Assembly: GCA_001567275.1 (NCBI GenBank)
Contig: LNBX01000046.1
Span: 1 to 64,000, forward strand
Reading direction: 5' to 3'
Origin: Bacteroidetes bacterium OLB10
GTDB taxonomy: Bacteria > Bacteroidota > Bacteroidia > AKYH767-A > OLB10
Length of the DNA stretch: 64,000 nt
Shown here: positions 45,168-54,515 of the stretch, in pieces
Numbering within the stretch: the first letter of the stretch is position 1
Layout of the letters: each line of letters begins with the position of its first letter
The notes under the pieces: model-generated
Told to the model about the DNA's origin: nothing
Databases searched by the model: none
The model's input: the letters and a program-made list of their open reading frames with translations, nothing else
Position numbers and translations under genes: made by a program

Positions 45168-45198
45168 AAAAAAGCGAACTTTAACGGTTCGCTTTTTT
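45168..45198 (+). terminator. Terminator after tRNA-Arg(ACG), bidirectional
   Basis: AAAAAAGCGAAC (45168-45179) and GTTCGCTTTTTT (45187-45198) form a 12-bp stem with a 7-nt loop. It can also end the convergent clpX transcript. Confidence 0.85.
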
Positions 45199-45273
45199 AT
45201 TTTAAATCTTCTGATAAATCAGCTACGGAAGAAACCGGATGCCTGATATTTTAATGAAACCGGCTATTAAAAC

Positions 45274-46513
45274 TTACGCAGCTTTTAACTTGCTGAGACT
45301 TGATTTTTCTATTTTTTCTTTTGCAAAATCAAGCGTAACTGTAAAATCTTTTTTACTCTTAGCTTGTGGAAGTTCGTACATCAGGTCAAGCATGATGGCT
45401 TCGCAAATAGAGCGTAATCCTCTTGCTCCCAATTTAAATTCAATTGCTTTTTGCACAATAAAATCGAGTACATCGTCAGCAAAATGAAGTTGAATGCCTT
45501 CCATGTCAAACAGTCGCTGATATTGTTTTACCAAAGCATTTTTAGGCTCAGTAAGTATTTGTCTCAACGCTGCAGCATCCAGCGGTTGCAGATAACTAAT
45601 GGCAGGAAGTCGGCCTATGAGTTCAGGAATTAATCCGTATTTCTTGAAATCGGCAGGGGCTACATACTGATACAAATTTCCTTTGTCAAAATCGAGATGA
45701 CTTTGTTGCGAACTGTATCCAATGGTTTGAGATTGTAATCTGCGTTCAATAATTTTTTCAATACCGTCAAAAGCTCCACCACAGATAAAAAGAATATTCT
45801 GTGTATTCACAGCTATCATTTTCTGATCGGGGTGTTTTCTTCCACCCTGTGGTGGGACATTGATAATGGTTTGCTCCAGCATTTTGAGCAGAGCCTGTTG
45901 CACACCTTCTCCGCTTACATCCCGTGTAATGGAAGGGTTGTCACTTTTACGAGCTATCTTATCAATTTCGTCAATATAAACAATACCATGTTCGGCAGCG
46001 GCAACATTATAATCTGCGGCCTGCAGCAATCGTGTCAAAACGCTTTCTACATCTTCGCCCACATAACCTGCTTCGGTAAGCACAGTTGCATCAGCAATAC
46101 AAAAAGGCACTTTCAATATACGTGCAATGGTGCGTGCAAGCAAGGTTTTTCCTGTACCTGTTTCGCCAACCATAATAATGTTTGATTTTTCAATCTCTAC
46201 ATCATTTTCTTTTTTGCCGGTATTGGAAATGCGTTTGTAATGATTGTAAACAGCTACACTGAGCACTTTTTTTTGCATAGTCCTGACCAATCACATATTC
46301 ATCCAGATGTTTTTTAATTTCTGACGGCTTAAGTAAGTTAAAAGCAGCACTGTATTTCCCTTTTACAAGTTCAACAGATTCCTGCGCGATAATATCCATA
46401 GCCTGCGTCACACACTGATCGCAGATGTGTCCGTTAAGACCTGCAATGAGCACCTGCGTTGCACTTTTGTCGCGCCCGCAGAATGAACATTTTACATCAC
46501 TTTGTTTTTTCAC
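45274..46513 (-). CDS. clpX: ATP-dependent protease ATPase subunit ClpX, one frameshift in an A8 run
   Basis: Open frames at 46202-46513 and 45274-46290 are the two halves of one 412-residue ClpX. The N-terminal zinc-binding domain is CSFCGRDK ... CDQC, and the AAA+ core has Walker A GETGTGKT, Walker [11 protein letters not shown], the pore loop GYVGEDVES and sensor 2 GARGLRS. The frame breaks at a run of eight A on the coding strand (plus-strand 46267-46274). With seven A the junction reads [20 protein letters not shown], as expected for ClpX. It unfolds substrates and feeds them to ClpP, whose gene lies 18 bp upstream. Given the conserved protein on both sides, a functional gene with an assembly error is most likely. 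Confidence 0.92.
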
Positions 46514-46531
46514 GATGAAAAAAAATTTCTT

Positions 46532-47224
46532 TTATTTTGTTTGTTTATTGCGCAACAATACTTCATCAATCATGCCATACTCTTTTGCTTCTTCAGCAGT
46601 CATCCAGTAGTCGCGGTCAGAGTCTTTCCATACGGTGTCATAATCTTTTCCGCTGTGTTGCGAAATAATTTCATACAGTTCTTTTTTCAGTTTTTGAATT
46701 TCGCGTGCGGTGATTTCAATATCAGAAGCCTGTCCTTCAGCGCCACCCATTGGCTGATGAATCATCACGCGTGCATGTTTGAGAGCAGTACGTTTTCCTT
46801 TTGCTCCGGCACATAACAATACAGCTGCCATTGATGCTGCCATACCTGTACAGATAGTAGCCACATCAGGGTTGATGTACTGCATGGTGTCATAAATTCC
46901 CAATCCGGCATATACCGAACCTCCAGGACTGTTCATGTAAATCTGAATATCTTTTTTGGCATCGGTTGACTCCAAAAACAACAACTGCGCCTGAACGATA
47001 TTTGCCACATAATCATTAATACCCACACCCAGAAAAATAATTCTGTCCATCATCAGACGTGAGAAAACGTCCATGCTGGCAACATTCATCTGGCGCTCTT
47101 CTATAATGGTTGGAGAAATATATCCTTCAGCTCTGACAGCCGACTCAATATAGTGATCTACTGCAGCACTGTTGATGCGATGATGCTTAGTGGCGTACTT
47201 GAAAAATTCATTTTTGTAGTTCAT
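46532..47224 (-). CDS. clpP: ATP-dependent Clp protease proteolytic subunit
   Basis: 230 residues, with a 30-residue N-terminal extension or propeptide. The fold signatures are MNSPGGSVYAGLGIYDTMQ, GMAASMAAVLL with the nucleophile Ser131, and ARVMIHQPMGG with His156; the Asp is in the C-terminal part (DSDRDYWMTAEEAKEYGMID). It forms the barrel protease with ClpX. It is the middle gene of tig-clpP-clpX. Confidence 0.96.
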   Translation of the reverse strand: MNYKNEFFKYATKHHRINSAAVDHYIESAVRAEGYISPTIIEERQMNVASMDVFSRLMMDRIIFLGVGINDYVANIVQAQLLFLESTDAKKDIQIYMNSPGGSVYAGLGIYDTMQYINPDVATICTGMAASMAAVLLCAGAKGKRTALKHARVMIHQPMGGAEGQASDIEITAREIQKLKKELYEIISQHSGKDYDTVWKDSDRDYWMTAEEAKEYGMIDEVLLRNKQTK

Positions 47225-47278
47225 AATAATTCCCTTTGGTTGTTAAATATAGTTTATCTGATTTGTGATACGATATTA

Positions 47279-48628
47279 TTAATGTTTATGTTCCCTTACG
47301 ATGTGTGTAAATTCATCATAAGTTACGTTTTTAACATTTTTGGGCACCATTTGGTTCAGGTAATCAAACACCTTTTTGCTTTTTACTGCTTCAGCAGCTT
47401 TGCTCACATTTTCCTGCTTCTGAAGATAACGGTTGGCAAAATCTTCAATCATTTCGGCACCCAAAGAGTATTGGCCAAACTGTTGCATGATGACAGAAGC
47501 TGCATATTGCTTCAGGTCTTCCTGTTCAACTTTGATATTTTGTTTGGTGGCAATCTCGTTTTCTATCATACGCCACTGCATTTCTCTGGAATAGGAAGGA
47601 TATTCTTTTTCCAGTTGCTCTGTAGTGATAGGTTTCTCATTCATGGTCATTATCCATTTTTTAAGAAACTCATCAGGCAAGGAAAGATTCATCTGTTTTA
47701 AAATTGCATCTTCAGTGTCGTGGTTAAACTTGTGGATAGATTCATGACGGAACATTGCAGCAATATCAGCTTTTACGCGCTCTCTGAAGTCCTGTTCAGT
47801 TGTTACTGTATTTTCACCAAAAACTTTATCAAACAATTCCTGGTTGATGTCAGCTTTTTCAACTTTATTGACTGAAAGAATTTTATACTGAAAGTCTGAA
47901 GTAAGCTTTTCCGCTTTGTCTTTGTCAATACGCAGCATGTATGCCACTTCAGTTACATCCTGCATGGCTTTATTCGGATTAAAGACTACAGAGTCATCTT
48001 TCTTAATTCCGATAAGTTTTTTTCTGGTGTCAGCGTCTTTTACCAGTTCAACCGAAAGAGTTGTTGTACTTGTGATGCCACCTTCTTTCACGTTTCCATT
48101 TTCATCCAGTTCAGCTAATTCACCGTACAGGATGCTGTTTTCTTCTGCTTGCTCAGGGTTTGAAAATTTTCCATGTTTTCTGCGGAGGTCATCAATATAA
48201 GTCTCCACACGTTTATCATCCACTTCAATCTCATAATAGTCAACTGCAGCTATGGAAGCAACATCAAAATTAATAGCCGGTGCCAACCCTATCTCAAACA
48301 GAAATTCAAAGTCTGAAGGATTTTCGAAATTATTGGTATGCTCTGTATCTTTTGGCAATGGGTCGCCAAGCACCATCAGGTTGTTTTCCTTTAAATATTC
48401 GTGCAATGATTTAGAAACGATGCGGTTTAACTCATCTGCAAGAAAAGATTTTCCGTACATTTTACGTATCATTCCTTCGGGCACATGTCCTGCACGAAAG
48501 CCGGGCATGGTAGCCGATTTACGGAATTTTTTAATGGCTGTATCCACATCATTTTTGTAGTCAGAAGGTGTAAGTTTAATTCTGATTAACGAATTGAGTT
48601 GGGTTACGTCTTCTTTTGTAATATTCAT
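47279..48628 (-). CDS. tig: Trigger factor
   Basis: 449 residues. The ribosome-binding N-domain begins MNITKEDVTQLNSLIRIKL, with the loop G-F-R-A-G-H-V-P (variant of GFRxGKxP). A central peptidyl-prolyl isomerase-like region and a long helical C-domain follow. It is a ribosome-associated chaperone for nascent chains. It heads the operon with clpP and clpX. A tRNA-Leu lies just upstream on the same strand. Confidence 0.92.
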   Translation of the reverse strand: MNITKEDVTQLNSLIRIKLTPSDYKNDVDTAIKKFRKSATMPGFRAGHVPEGMIRKMYGKSFLADELNRIVSKSLHEYLKENNLMVLGDPLPKDTEHTNNFENPSDFEFLFEIGLAPAINFDVASIAAVDYYEIEVDDKRVETYIDDLRRKHGKFSNPEQAEENSILYGELAELDENGNVKEGGITSTTTLSVELVKDADTRKKLIGIKKDDSVVFNPNKAMQDVTEVAYMLRIDKDKAEKLTSDFQYKILSVNKVEKADINQELFDKVFGENTVTTEQDFRERVKADIAAMFRHESIHKFNHDTEDAILKQMNLSLPDEFLKKWIMTMNEKPITTEQLEKEYPSYSREMQWRMIENEIATKQNIKVEQEDLKQYAASVIMQQFGQYSLGAEMIEDFANRYLQKQENVSKAAEAVKSKKVFDYLNQMVPKNVKNVTYDEFTHIVREHKH

Positions 48629-48702
48629 ATTTACTGATTGTTATCTTGTTTAAATTTTAACAAAATAAGCTGAAACTCAAACGCTCCAGCTTATTCCATT
48701 TG

Positions 48703-48784
48703 TGCGCATGGAGGGACTCGAACCCCCACGGGTTTCCCCGCCAGATCCTAAGTCTGGTGCGGCTACCAATTACGCCACATGCGC
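48703..48784 (-). tRNA. tRNA-Leu (UAG)
   Basis: 82 nt, class II. Acceptor GCGCATG/CATGCGC, anticodon loop CTTAGGA on a CCAGA/TCTGG stem, anticodon TAG, T arm GGTTCGAGTCC. Confidence 0.95.
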
Positions 48785-48846
48785 GAGGAGATTTTTTCAT
48801 TCAAAGGCTTTAAAACTTCTTCAGCCGGTCAATTAAAAATCGCGCA

Positions 48847-48854
48847 CAAAGGTA
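48847..48854 (-). promoter_or_regulatory. -7 element of tRNA-Leu(UAG)
   Basis: On the minus strand TACCTTTG matches TAnnTTTG, 62 bp upstream of the mature tRNA. Confidence 0.5.
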
Positions 48855-49180
48855 CATCTTTTTTTTACATAATTTTAAATTAAAGTTAAGTAGAAATGAA
48901 TCATTCAATGCCTGTTTTAAACGCAGTTATAGCGCGTAACGACAACAATCACGGGTAAATTTATTCAAGTGGTTTATAGTTATATCATCATGTTCATGAC
49001 AATGGCAAATTTCTGTTAATGCAGTTGATTGAAGAATCACCGAAAAACCGACAGAGAATAATGCATTTAAATGATTTGATTTAAACACAACCATTTTGTT
49101 GAAAAGATTGTATAAAATAAAGTCGGAGTAAAACTGTTGAAAGTATTTTTAACCTGCTTGAACTTAAAATGTAAAAACAG
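48855..49180. other. Gene-free spacer upstream of the cyanophycinase-like gene
   Basis: AT-rich, no open frame, tRNA or convincing hairpin seen. Both flanking promoters lie at its edges (48847-48854 and 49181-49188). Confidence 0.4.
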
Positions 49181-49188
49181 TAATTTTG
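49181..49188 (+). promoter_or_regulatory. -7 element of the cyanophycinase-like gene
   Basis: TAATTTTG matches TAnnTTTG, with CTTG (49157-49160) 20 bp upstream as a possible -33 box. The ATG is at 49247. Confidence 0.45.
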
Positions 49189-49246
49189 TAAAATACATTT
49201 TAGTAATTCAATTTTCGGGGGCGGGGGTTATATCTCAATCACATAA

Positions 49247-50122
49247 ATGGAAATACCAAAAGGAATACTTATTCCCATAGGAGGGAATGAGGACAAAGGA
49301 ACGGAAGCAGAACCTAATTTTGCTCAGAAAAACAACCTCAATTTTTTTGCAATGCAAATCCTCAGTCGCATCAAACACGAGATGGGCGGAGCAGATGCAC
49401 ATATTGAAATTATTACCAGTGCCAGCAGCATTCCCGAGGAAGTGGGGGAAAATTATTTGGATGCTTTTAAAAAAATCGGTTGCACCAATGTGCACGTCAT
49501 GGATATTCGCAATCGTGAAGATGCTGCCAATGAGAAGTATATAAAACGAATAAAAAAATGTAATGGGGTGATGTTTACAGGAGGAAATCAGTTGCGCCTG
49601 AGTACCATTTTTGGCGGGACTGAAATTCTGAACATTATTTCGGAGCGGTATATGAAAGAAGCGTTTGTGGTGGCCGGTACCAGTGCAGGTGCCATGGCCA
49701 TGAGCAATACCATGATTTATCAGGGAAGCAGCTCAGGGGCTTTGATTAAGGGAGAAGTAAAAATCACCACTGGTCTTGCACTGTTGCGCAATGTGATTAT
49801 TGATTCACATTTTGACAAACGCGGACGCTTTGGACGACTCACTCAGGCAGTGGCCAGCAATCCCAGTTGCATTGGTATCGGATTAGGCGAAGATACCGGT
49901 GTGTTAATCACTGAAGGGCATAAAATGGAAGTAATTGGCTCAGGTTTGGTAATCATTTTTGACGGACATAAAATTCGGTATAATGATATTGCAGATCTAC
50001 AGGATGGCATGCCCATCAGTATTGAAAATATGATTGTTCATATCCTCACAAAAGGTAATTGTTTCGATATCAGTAACCGTAAGTTTTACTCAGAGCTTGA
50101 AAGCTGCAACAGCCAACGCTGA
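49247..50122 (+). CDS. Cyanophycinase-like peptidase (family S51)
   Basis: 291 residues. It opens with GILIPIGGNEDKG, then has I-E-I-I-T-S-A-S-S-I-P, GVMFTGGNQLRLS, and the nucleophile motif VVAGTSAGAMAMS, followed by DSHFDKRGRFGRL. These are the hallmarks of cyanophycinase, which cuts the Asp-Arg polymer cyanophycin into dipeptides. The usual partner, cyanophycin synthetase, is not in the window. It could therefore act on imported polymer or isoaspartyl dipeptides. It has its own promoter, and the next gene is 359 bp away. Confidence 0.85.
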   Translation: MEIPKGILIPIGGNEDKGTEAEPNFAQKNNLNFFAMQILSRIKHEMGGADAHIEIITSASSIPEEVGENYLDAFKKIGCTNVHVMDIRNREDAANEKYIKRIKKCNGVMFTGGNQLRLSTIFGGTEILNIISERYMKEAFVVAGTSAGAMAMSNTMIYQGSSSGALIKGEVKITTGLALLRNVIIDSHFDKRGRFGRLTQAVASNPSCIGIGLGEDTGVLITEGHKMEVIGSGLVIIFDGHKIRYNDIADLQDGMPISIENMIVHILTKGNCFDISNRKFYSELESCNSQR

Positions 50123-50174
50123 TTTCAGAGTAACAATTTTAATTTCTTACATCAGTCTTACAAAATAGTTACAG

Positions 50175-50190
50175 TGGCATGTATGTTGCT
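50175..50190 (+). promoter_or_regulatory. Candidate sigma-54 (-24/-12) promoter
   Basis: TGGCATGTATGTTGCT matches the RpoN consensus TGGCACG-N4-TTGCW at all but one defined base and has GG-N10-GC spacing. It lies between genes, with a terminator 66-100 bp downstream. Confidence 0.55.
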
Positions 50191-50200
50191 TTTAATCACA

Positions 50201-50291
50201 TACAACTGTAATTTTATTTTGCCTATGGTCTGAAACAAAAGTGAACCACGCAAGAAGCAACCGAAGCACATCAGCATCGGTTGCTTTTTTA
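50201..50291 (+). ncRNA. Candidate small RNA between a sigma-54-like promoter and a terminator
   Basis: Transcription from the -24/-12 site at 50175 would begin near 50201 and end at the hairpin at 50255-50291, giving an RNA of about 90 nt with no meaningful open frame (only M-V-stop). This is inferred from the two signals. Read-through from the upstream gene into the same terminator is the plain alternative. Confidence 0.35.
50255..50291 (+). terminator. Rho-independent terminator
   Basis: AGCAACCGA and TCGGTTGCT pair around 12 bases, followed by TTTTTATTTT. It ends the candidate small RNA and any transcript of the cyanophycinase-like gene. Confidence 0.85.
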
Positions 50292-50480
50292 TTTTCCGTT
50301 TTTCAGTGATAGTATTATTTTTTTTGATATTAACAATTGGTAAAATTTTAACCGGCTGTTTTTCTTACTCAATATAATATTATCAACATTGGAAAATTTC
50401 AGGGTAACAAACATTATTTTTACATGCTGAAAATCCGTTGGTGGATTTTTATTTATCTCACTCATTAATTTATCCTGTCA

Positions 50481-53400
50481 ATGCCTCGTTTCTCACATCT
50501 GCATGTGCATACACAATATTCGTTGTTGGATGGTGCAGCTGATATATCATCACTTTATAAAAAAGCCATAAAAGATAATATGCCTGCGCTGGCAATCACC
50601 GATCATGGAAATATGTTTGGTGTGTTCAACTTTGTTGCCGAAGCAGCCAAGCATAATACCAAAGAAAACCCCAATCTGATTAAACCTATCGTAGGTTGTG
50701 AGTTTTACCTCGTTGAAAACAGACATAAAAGAACGTTTACCAAGGACGACAGAGATGTGCGTTATCACCAGTTGTTTCTTGCAAAAAATGCAGAGGGCTA
50801 CAAAAACCTTGTGAAACTTACTTCACTGGGATACATGGAAGGGTTGTATGGAAAATATCCAAGAATAGATAAGGAACTGGTTGAACAATACCATAAAGGA
50901 CTAATTGCAACAACCTGCTGTCTTGGTGCAAGTGTTCCGAAAACAATTCTCAAAAAAGGAGAAGCCGAAGGAGAAAAAGAATTTAAGTGGTGGCTCGATT
51001 TGTTTGGTGAAGATTATTATATCGAATTACAGCGTCACAATATTCCTGAACAAAATAAGGTGAATGAAGTGTTGTTAGGTTTTGCTCAGAAGTATCAGGT
51101 AAAAATTATAGCCTCCAATGACTCTCATTATGTAAACCGCTCCGATTATAATGCTCACGACATATTGCTGTGCATCAACACAGGTGAGAAGCAAAGTACA
51201 GAGAAGTTTAAAGACGGTGATGAAGATGCATCAGTAAGAGGAAAGCGTTTTGCTTTTTACAACGATGAGTTTTATTTCAAGGAAACCGATGAAATGAGTC
51301 AGCTCTTCAGTGATATTCCTGAAGCTATTGACAATACCAATGAGATTGTAGATAAAATTGAAACACTGAAGCTCAAGCAGGATATTTTACTTCCACACTA
51401 TCAGATTCCGGATGGTTTTTCTGATCAGGATGAGTATCTCAAACATCTCACTTTTGATGGTGCACGTACACGTTATAAAGAACTTACTCCCGATATTGAA
51501 GAGCGGTTAAACTTTGAATTGTTTACCATAAAGACCATGGGATTTGCAGGCTACTTTTTAATTGTGGCTGATTTCATCAATCATGGAAAAAATATTGGAG
51601 TGTTGGTAGGCCCGGGACGTGGAAGTGCAGCCGGTTCAGCAGTGGCATACTGTATTGGCATTACCAACATCGACCCGATAAAATACAATCTTCTGTTTGA
51701 GCGTTTTCTCAATCCTGACCGCAAGTCAATGCCTGATATTGATACTGACTTTGATGACGAAGGCCGTCAGAAAGTGATAAATTATGTGGTAGATAAATAC
51801 GGAAAAAATCAGGTAGCACAAATTATCACTTACGGCACTATGGCTGCGAAAATGAGTATTAAAGATGTTGCCCGTGTACTCGATTTGCCGTTGCCTGAGT
51901 CTAATGCTCTTGCTAAACTTGTTCCTGAACGTCCGGGTATTTCATTGAATCGTATTCTCACAGCACCCATTGACGGAGAAAAAAGTCTGAAGACAAAAGA
52001 GAATTTAGGTTCTGATGAATTGGAGAATGTAAAAAAACTTCGTGAGATTATGAACGAAGAAGACAGTCCGCAGTCTGCTGTGCTCAAAGAAGCAATTGTC
52101 CTCGAAGGAAGTGTGCGTAATACCGGAATTCATGCTGCCGGAATCATCATAGCACCCAAAGATTTGACTGAAATTATTCCGGTTGCAACATCCAAAGAAA
52201 CAGATTTGCTGATTACACAATTTGAAGGCAAGGTGATAGAAGATGCCGGTGTCATCAAAATGGATTTTTTAGGACTGAAAACACTTACCATACTCAGAGA
52301 TGCAGTGAGACTGGTGGAGCAGAATCATGGAATTAAAATTAATCTTGATGAAATTCCACTCGATGATTTAAAAACTTTAGAATTATATCAGCGTGGCGAT
52401 ACAAACGGTACTTTTCAGTTTGAAAGTGCAGGAATGCAGAAATATCTGAAAGAGTTAAAGCCTGATAAGTTTGAAGACCTCATTGCCATGAATGCTCTCT
52501 ATCGTCCGGGGCCTATGGAGTATATTCCAAACTTTATTGCCAGAAAACAGGGACGTGAAGAGGTTTCGTATGACCTGCCTGCCATGGAAGAACATCTCAC
52601 TGAAACCTATGGTATCACAGTTTATCAGGAGCAAGTGATGTTGCTCTCACAAAAACTGGCAGGGTTTACCAAAGGTGATGCAGATACCTTGCGTAAAGCA
52701 ATGGGTAAAAAACAAATTGAAGTGCTCAATAAAATGAAAAACAAATTCATGGAAGGAGCACAGGCTAATGGACATCCAAAAGATACTCTCGAAAAAATTT
52801 GGACAGACTGGGAATCTTTTGCCAGCTATGCTTTTAATAAATCACATTCAACATGCTATGCATTTGTTGCATTTCAAACAGCCTATCTCAAAGCGCATTA
52901 TCCCAGTGAGTATATGGCAGCGGTACTCACCAACAACCTGAGCAACCTCGATAAGATTACATTCTTTATGGACGAGTGTCGTCACATGGGAATACCTGTT
53001 TTAGGACCGGATGTGAATGAATCGGAACAGCAGTTCAGTGTGAATAAAAATGGAGAAATCAGATTTGGTTTAGGAGCAATAAAAGGAGTAGGCGAAGCAG
53101 CGGCAGAATGTATTTTGCAAGAGCGAAAAACAGGAGGTGCATACACTTCTATTTTTGATTTGGTGAGCCGTGTTAATCTTCGTGCAGTGAATAAAAGATG
53201 TTTGGAAAATCTGGCTATGGCAGGTGCACTTGATTTTGATAAAACTTTCCATCGCGCTCAATATTTTGTTTTAGACCCAAAAGATAATCAGTCGCAACTT
53301 GAGAAGCTGATACGCTATGGAAATGCGCAGCAGGAAAGTAAAAACAGCACTCAGCAAACATTGTTTGGCGATATGGGAAGTATGGATGTGCCTTTGCCTA

Positions 53401-54068
53401 AAATATTGCCTGCCGAGCCTTGGAGCAATCTGGAGCAACTTAAAAAGGAAAAAGAAATCATTGGTATATATCTTTCGGGACATCCATTGGATGATTACAG
53501 AGTGGAATTGGAAAATTTCTGTACAGTAACACTTAATCAGATGGCTGATCTTAAGAAACTCAATGGACGAGATATTGCATTGGCAGGAATTATTACCACT
53601 GCCAATCATCGCATCAGTAAGAATGGTAAACCTTTTGGCACATTTGTAATAGAAGATTATCAGGACTCCTTTAGTTTTTCTGTGTTTTCAGAGGAGTATG
53701 CTAAAAATAAACACCTTTTGGAACAGGATGCTTTTGTATTCATCAGAGGAAAAATACAAACACGCTATAATAATGCAGATGATTATGAACTTAAAATAAC
53801 TTCTGTGCAATATCTGGATGAGGTAGTGAACAAAATGGCTAAATCCATTACCGTATGTTTTGATATTAATACATTAGATGATGAAAAGGTGGTGAAACTG
53901 GGAGAAATATCAGGTAAACATTCGGGCAATCTGAAACTCAATTTTACATTACGAGATAAAGAGCAAAAGCATCTGGTGGAAACCTGGTCGCAAAAGATAA
54001 AACTCAGCTACAGCAAATCGCTTTATGAGGAGCTAAACAGCATTGCCGATGAAGTAAAATTCAAATAA
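50481..54068 (+). CDS. dnaE: DNA polymerase III subunit alpha
   Basis: 1195 residues, a normal DnaE. The N-terminal PHP domain begins FSHLHVHTQYSLLDGAADI and continues with ALAITDHGNMFG. The polymerase core has GPGRGSAAGSAVAYC and the catalytic aspartates in PDIDTDFDD. The helix-hairpin-helix, OB-fold and C-terminal regions follow. It is the replicative polymerase. A separate epsilon exonuclease is expected elsewhere. Confidence 0.97.
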   Translation: MPRFSHLHVHTQYSLLDGAADISSLYKKAIKDNMPALAITDHGNMFGVFNFVAEAAKHNTKENPNLIKPIVGCEFYLVENRHKRTFTKDDRDVRYHQLFLAKNAEGYKNLVKLTSLGYMEGLYGKYPRIDKELVEQYHKGLIATTCCLGASVPKTILKKGEAEGEKEFKWWLDLFGEDYYIELQRHNIPEQNKVNEVLLGFAQKYQVKIIASNDSHYVNRSDYNAHDILLCINTGEKQSTEKFKDGDEDASVRGKRFAFYNDEFYFKETDEMSQLFSDIPEAIDNTNEIVDKIETLKLKQDILLPHYQIPDGFSDQDEYLKHLTFDGARTRYKELTPDIEERLNFELFTIKTMGFAGYFLIVADFINHGKNIGVLVGPGRGSAAGSAVAYCIGITNIDPIKYNLLFERFLNPDRKSMPDIDTDFDDEGRQKVINYVVDKYGKNQVAQIITYGTMAAKMSIKDVARVLDLPLPESNALAKLVPERPGISLNRILTAPIDGEKSLKTKENLGSDELENVKKLREIMNEEDSPQSAVLKEAIVLEGSVRNTGIHAAGIIIAPKDLTEIIPVATSKETDLLITQFEGKVIEDAGVIKMDFLGLKTLTILRDAVRLVEQNHGIKINLDEIPLDDLKTLELYQRGDTNGTFQFESAGMQKYLKELKPDKFEDLIAMNALYRPGPMEYIPNFIARKQGREEVSYDLPAMEEHLTETYGITVYQEQVMLLSQKLAGFTKGDADTLRKAMGKKQIEVLNKMKNKFMEGAQANGHPKDTLEKIWTDWESFASYAFNKSHSTCYAFVAFQTAYLKAHYPSEYMAAVLTNNLSNLDKITFFMDECRHMGIPVLGPDVNESEQQFSVNKNGEIRFGLGAIKGVGEAAAECILQERKTGGAYTSIFDLVSRVNLRAVNKRCLENLAMAGALDFDKTFHRAQYFVLDPKDNQSQLEKLIRYGNAQQESKNSTQQTLFGDMGSMDVPLPKILPAEPWSNLEQLKKEKEIIGIYLSGHPLDDYRVELENFCTVTLNQMADLKKLNGRDIALAGIITTANHRISKNGKPFGTFVIEDYQDSFSFSVFSEEYAKNKHLLEQDAFVFIRGKIQTRYNNADDYELKITSVQYLDEVVNKMAKSITVCFDINTLDDEKVVKLGEISGKHSGNLKLNFTLRDKEQKHLVETWSQKIKLSYSKSLYEELNSIADEVKFK

Positions 54069-54132
54069 ATGCATTGGTTTATTATTCCATGAAATGAGTT
54101 TTGCCTGCTTAAGTTTTCTTAAAAACTTTCTT

Positions 54133-54140
54133 TACTTTTG
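54133..54140 (+). promoter_or_regulatory. -7 element of trxA
   Basis: TACTTTTG matches TAnnTTTG, 33 bp before the trxA ATG. Confidence 0.5.
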
Positions 54141-54173
54141 AACGTTATTCATTATTCAAAAAAAATACAATTT

Positions 54174-54494
54174 ATGGCAGTAGAAATTACAGATGGCAAC
54201 TTTGAAACAGTTGTAATGAAATCAGACAAACCCGTATTGGTTGACTTTTGGGCTGAATGGTGTGGGCCATGCCGAATGGTGGGACCTATTGTGGATGAAC
54301 TTGCAAAAGATTATGATGGCAAAGTAGTAGTTGGTAAGGTAGATGTGGACAGCAACCCGAATATCTCTATGCAATTTGGTGTAAGGAATATACCTACGCT
54401 TTTGATTTTTAAGAATGGACAGATTGTTGACAAACAAGTAGGAGTTGTTCCTAAAAATATTCTGGCAAAGAAACTGGATGCACAGTTGGGATAA
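54174..54494 (+). CDS. trxA: Thioredoxin
   Basis: 106 residues from ATG 54174. Redox motif WAEWCGPC (Cys30, Cys33), the cis-proline segment VRNIPTLLIFKNG, and the usual length. An upstream TTG at 54138 would overlap the promoter and is rejected. It reduces protein disulfides in the cytoplasm. The DUF58 gene follows 21 bp later. Confidence 0.96.
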   Translation: MAVEITDGNFETVVMKSDKPVLVDFWAEWCGPCRMVGPIVDELAKDYDGKVVVGKVDVDSNPNISMQFGVRNIPTLLIFKNGQIVDKQVGVVPKNILAKKLDAQLG

Positions 54495-54515
54495 CATTAT
54501 AAAAAACATAATCCG

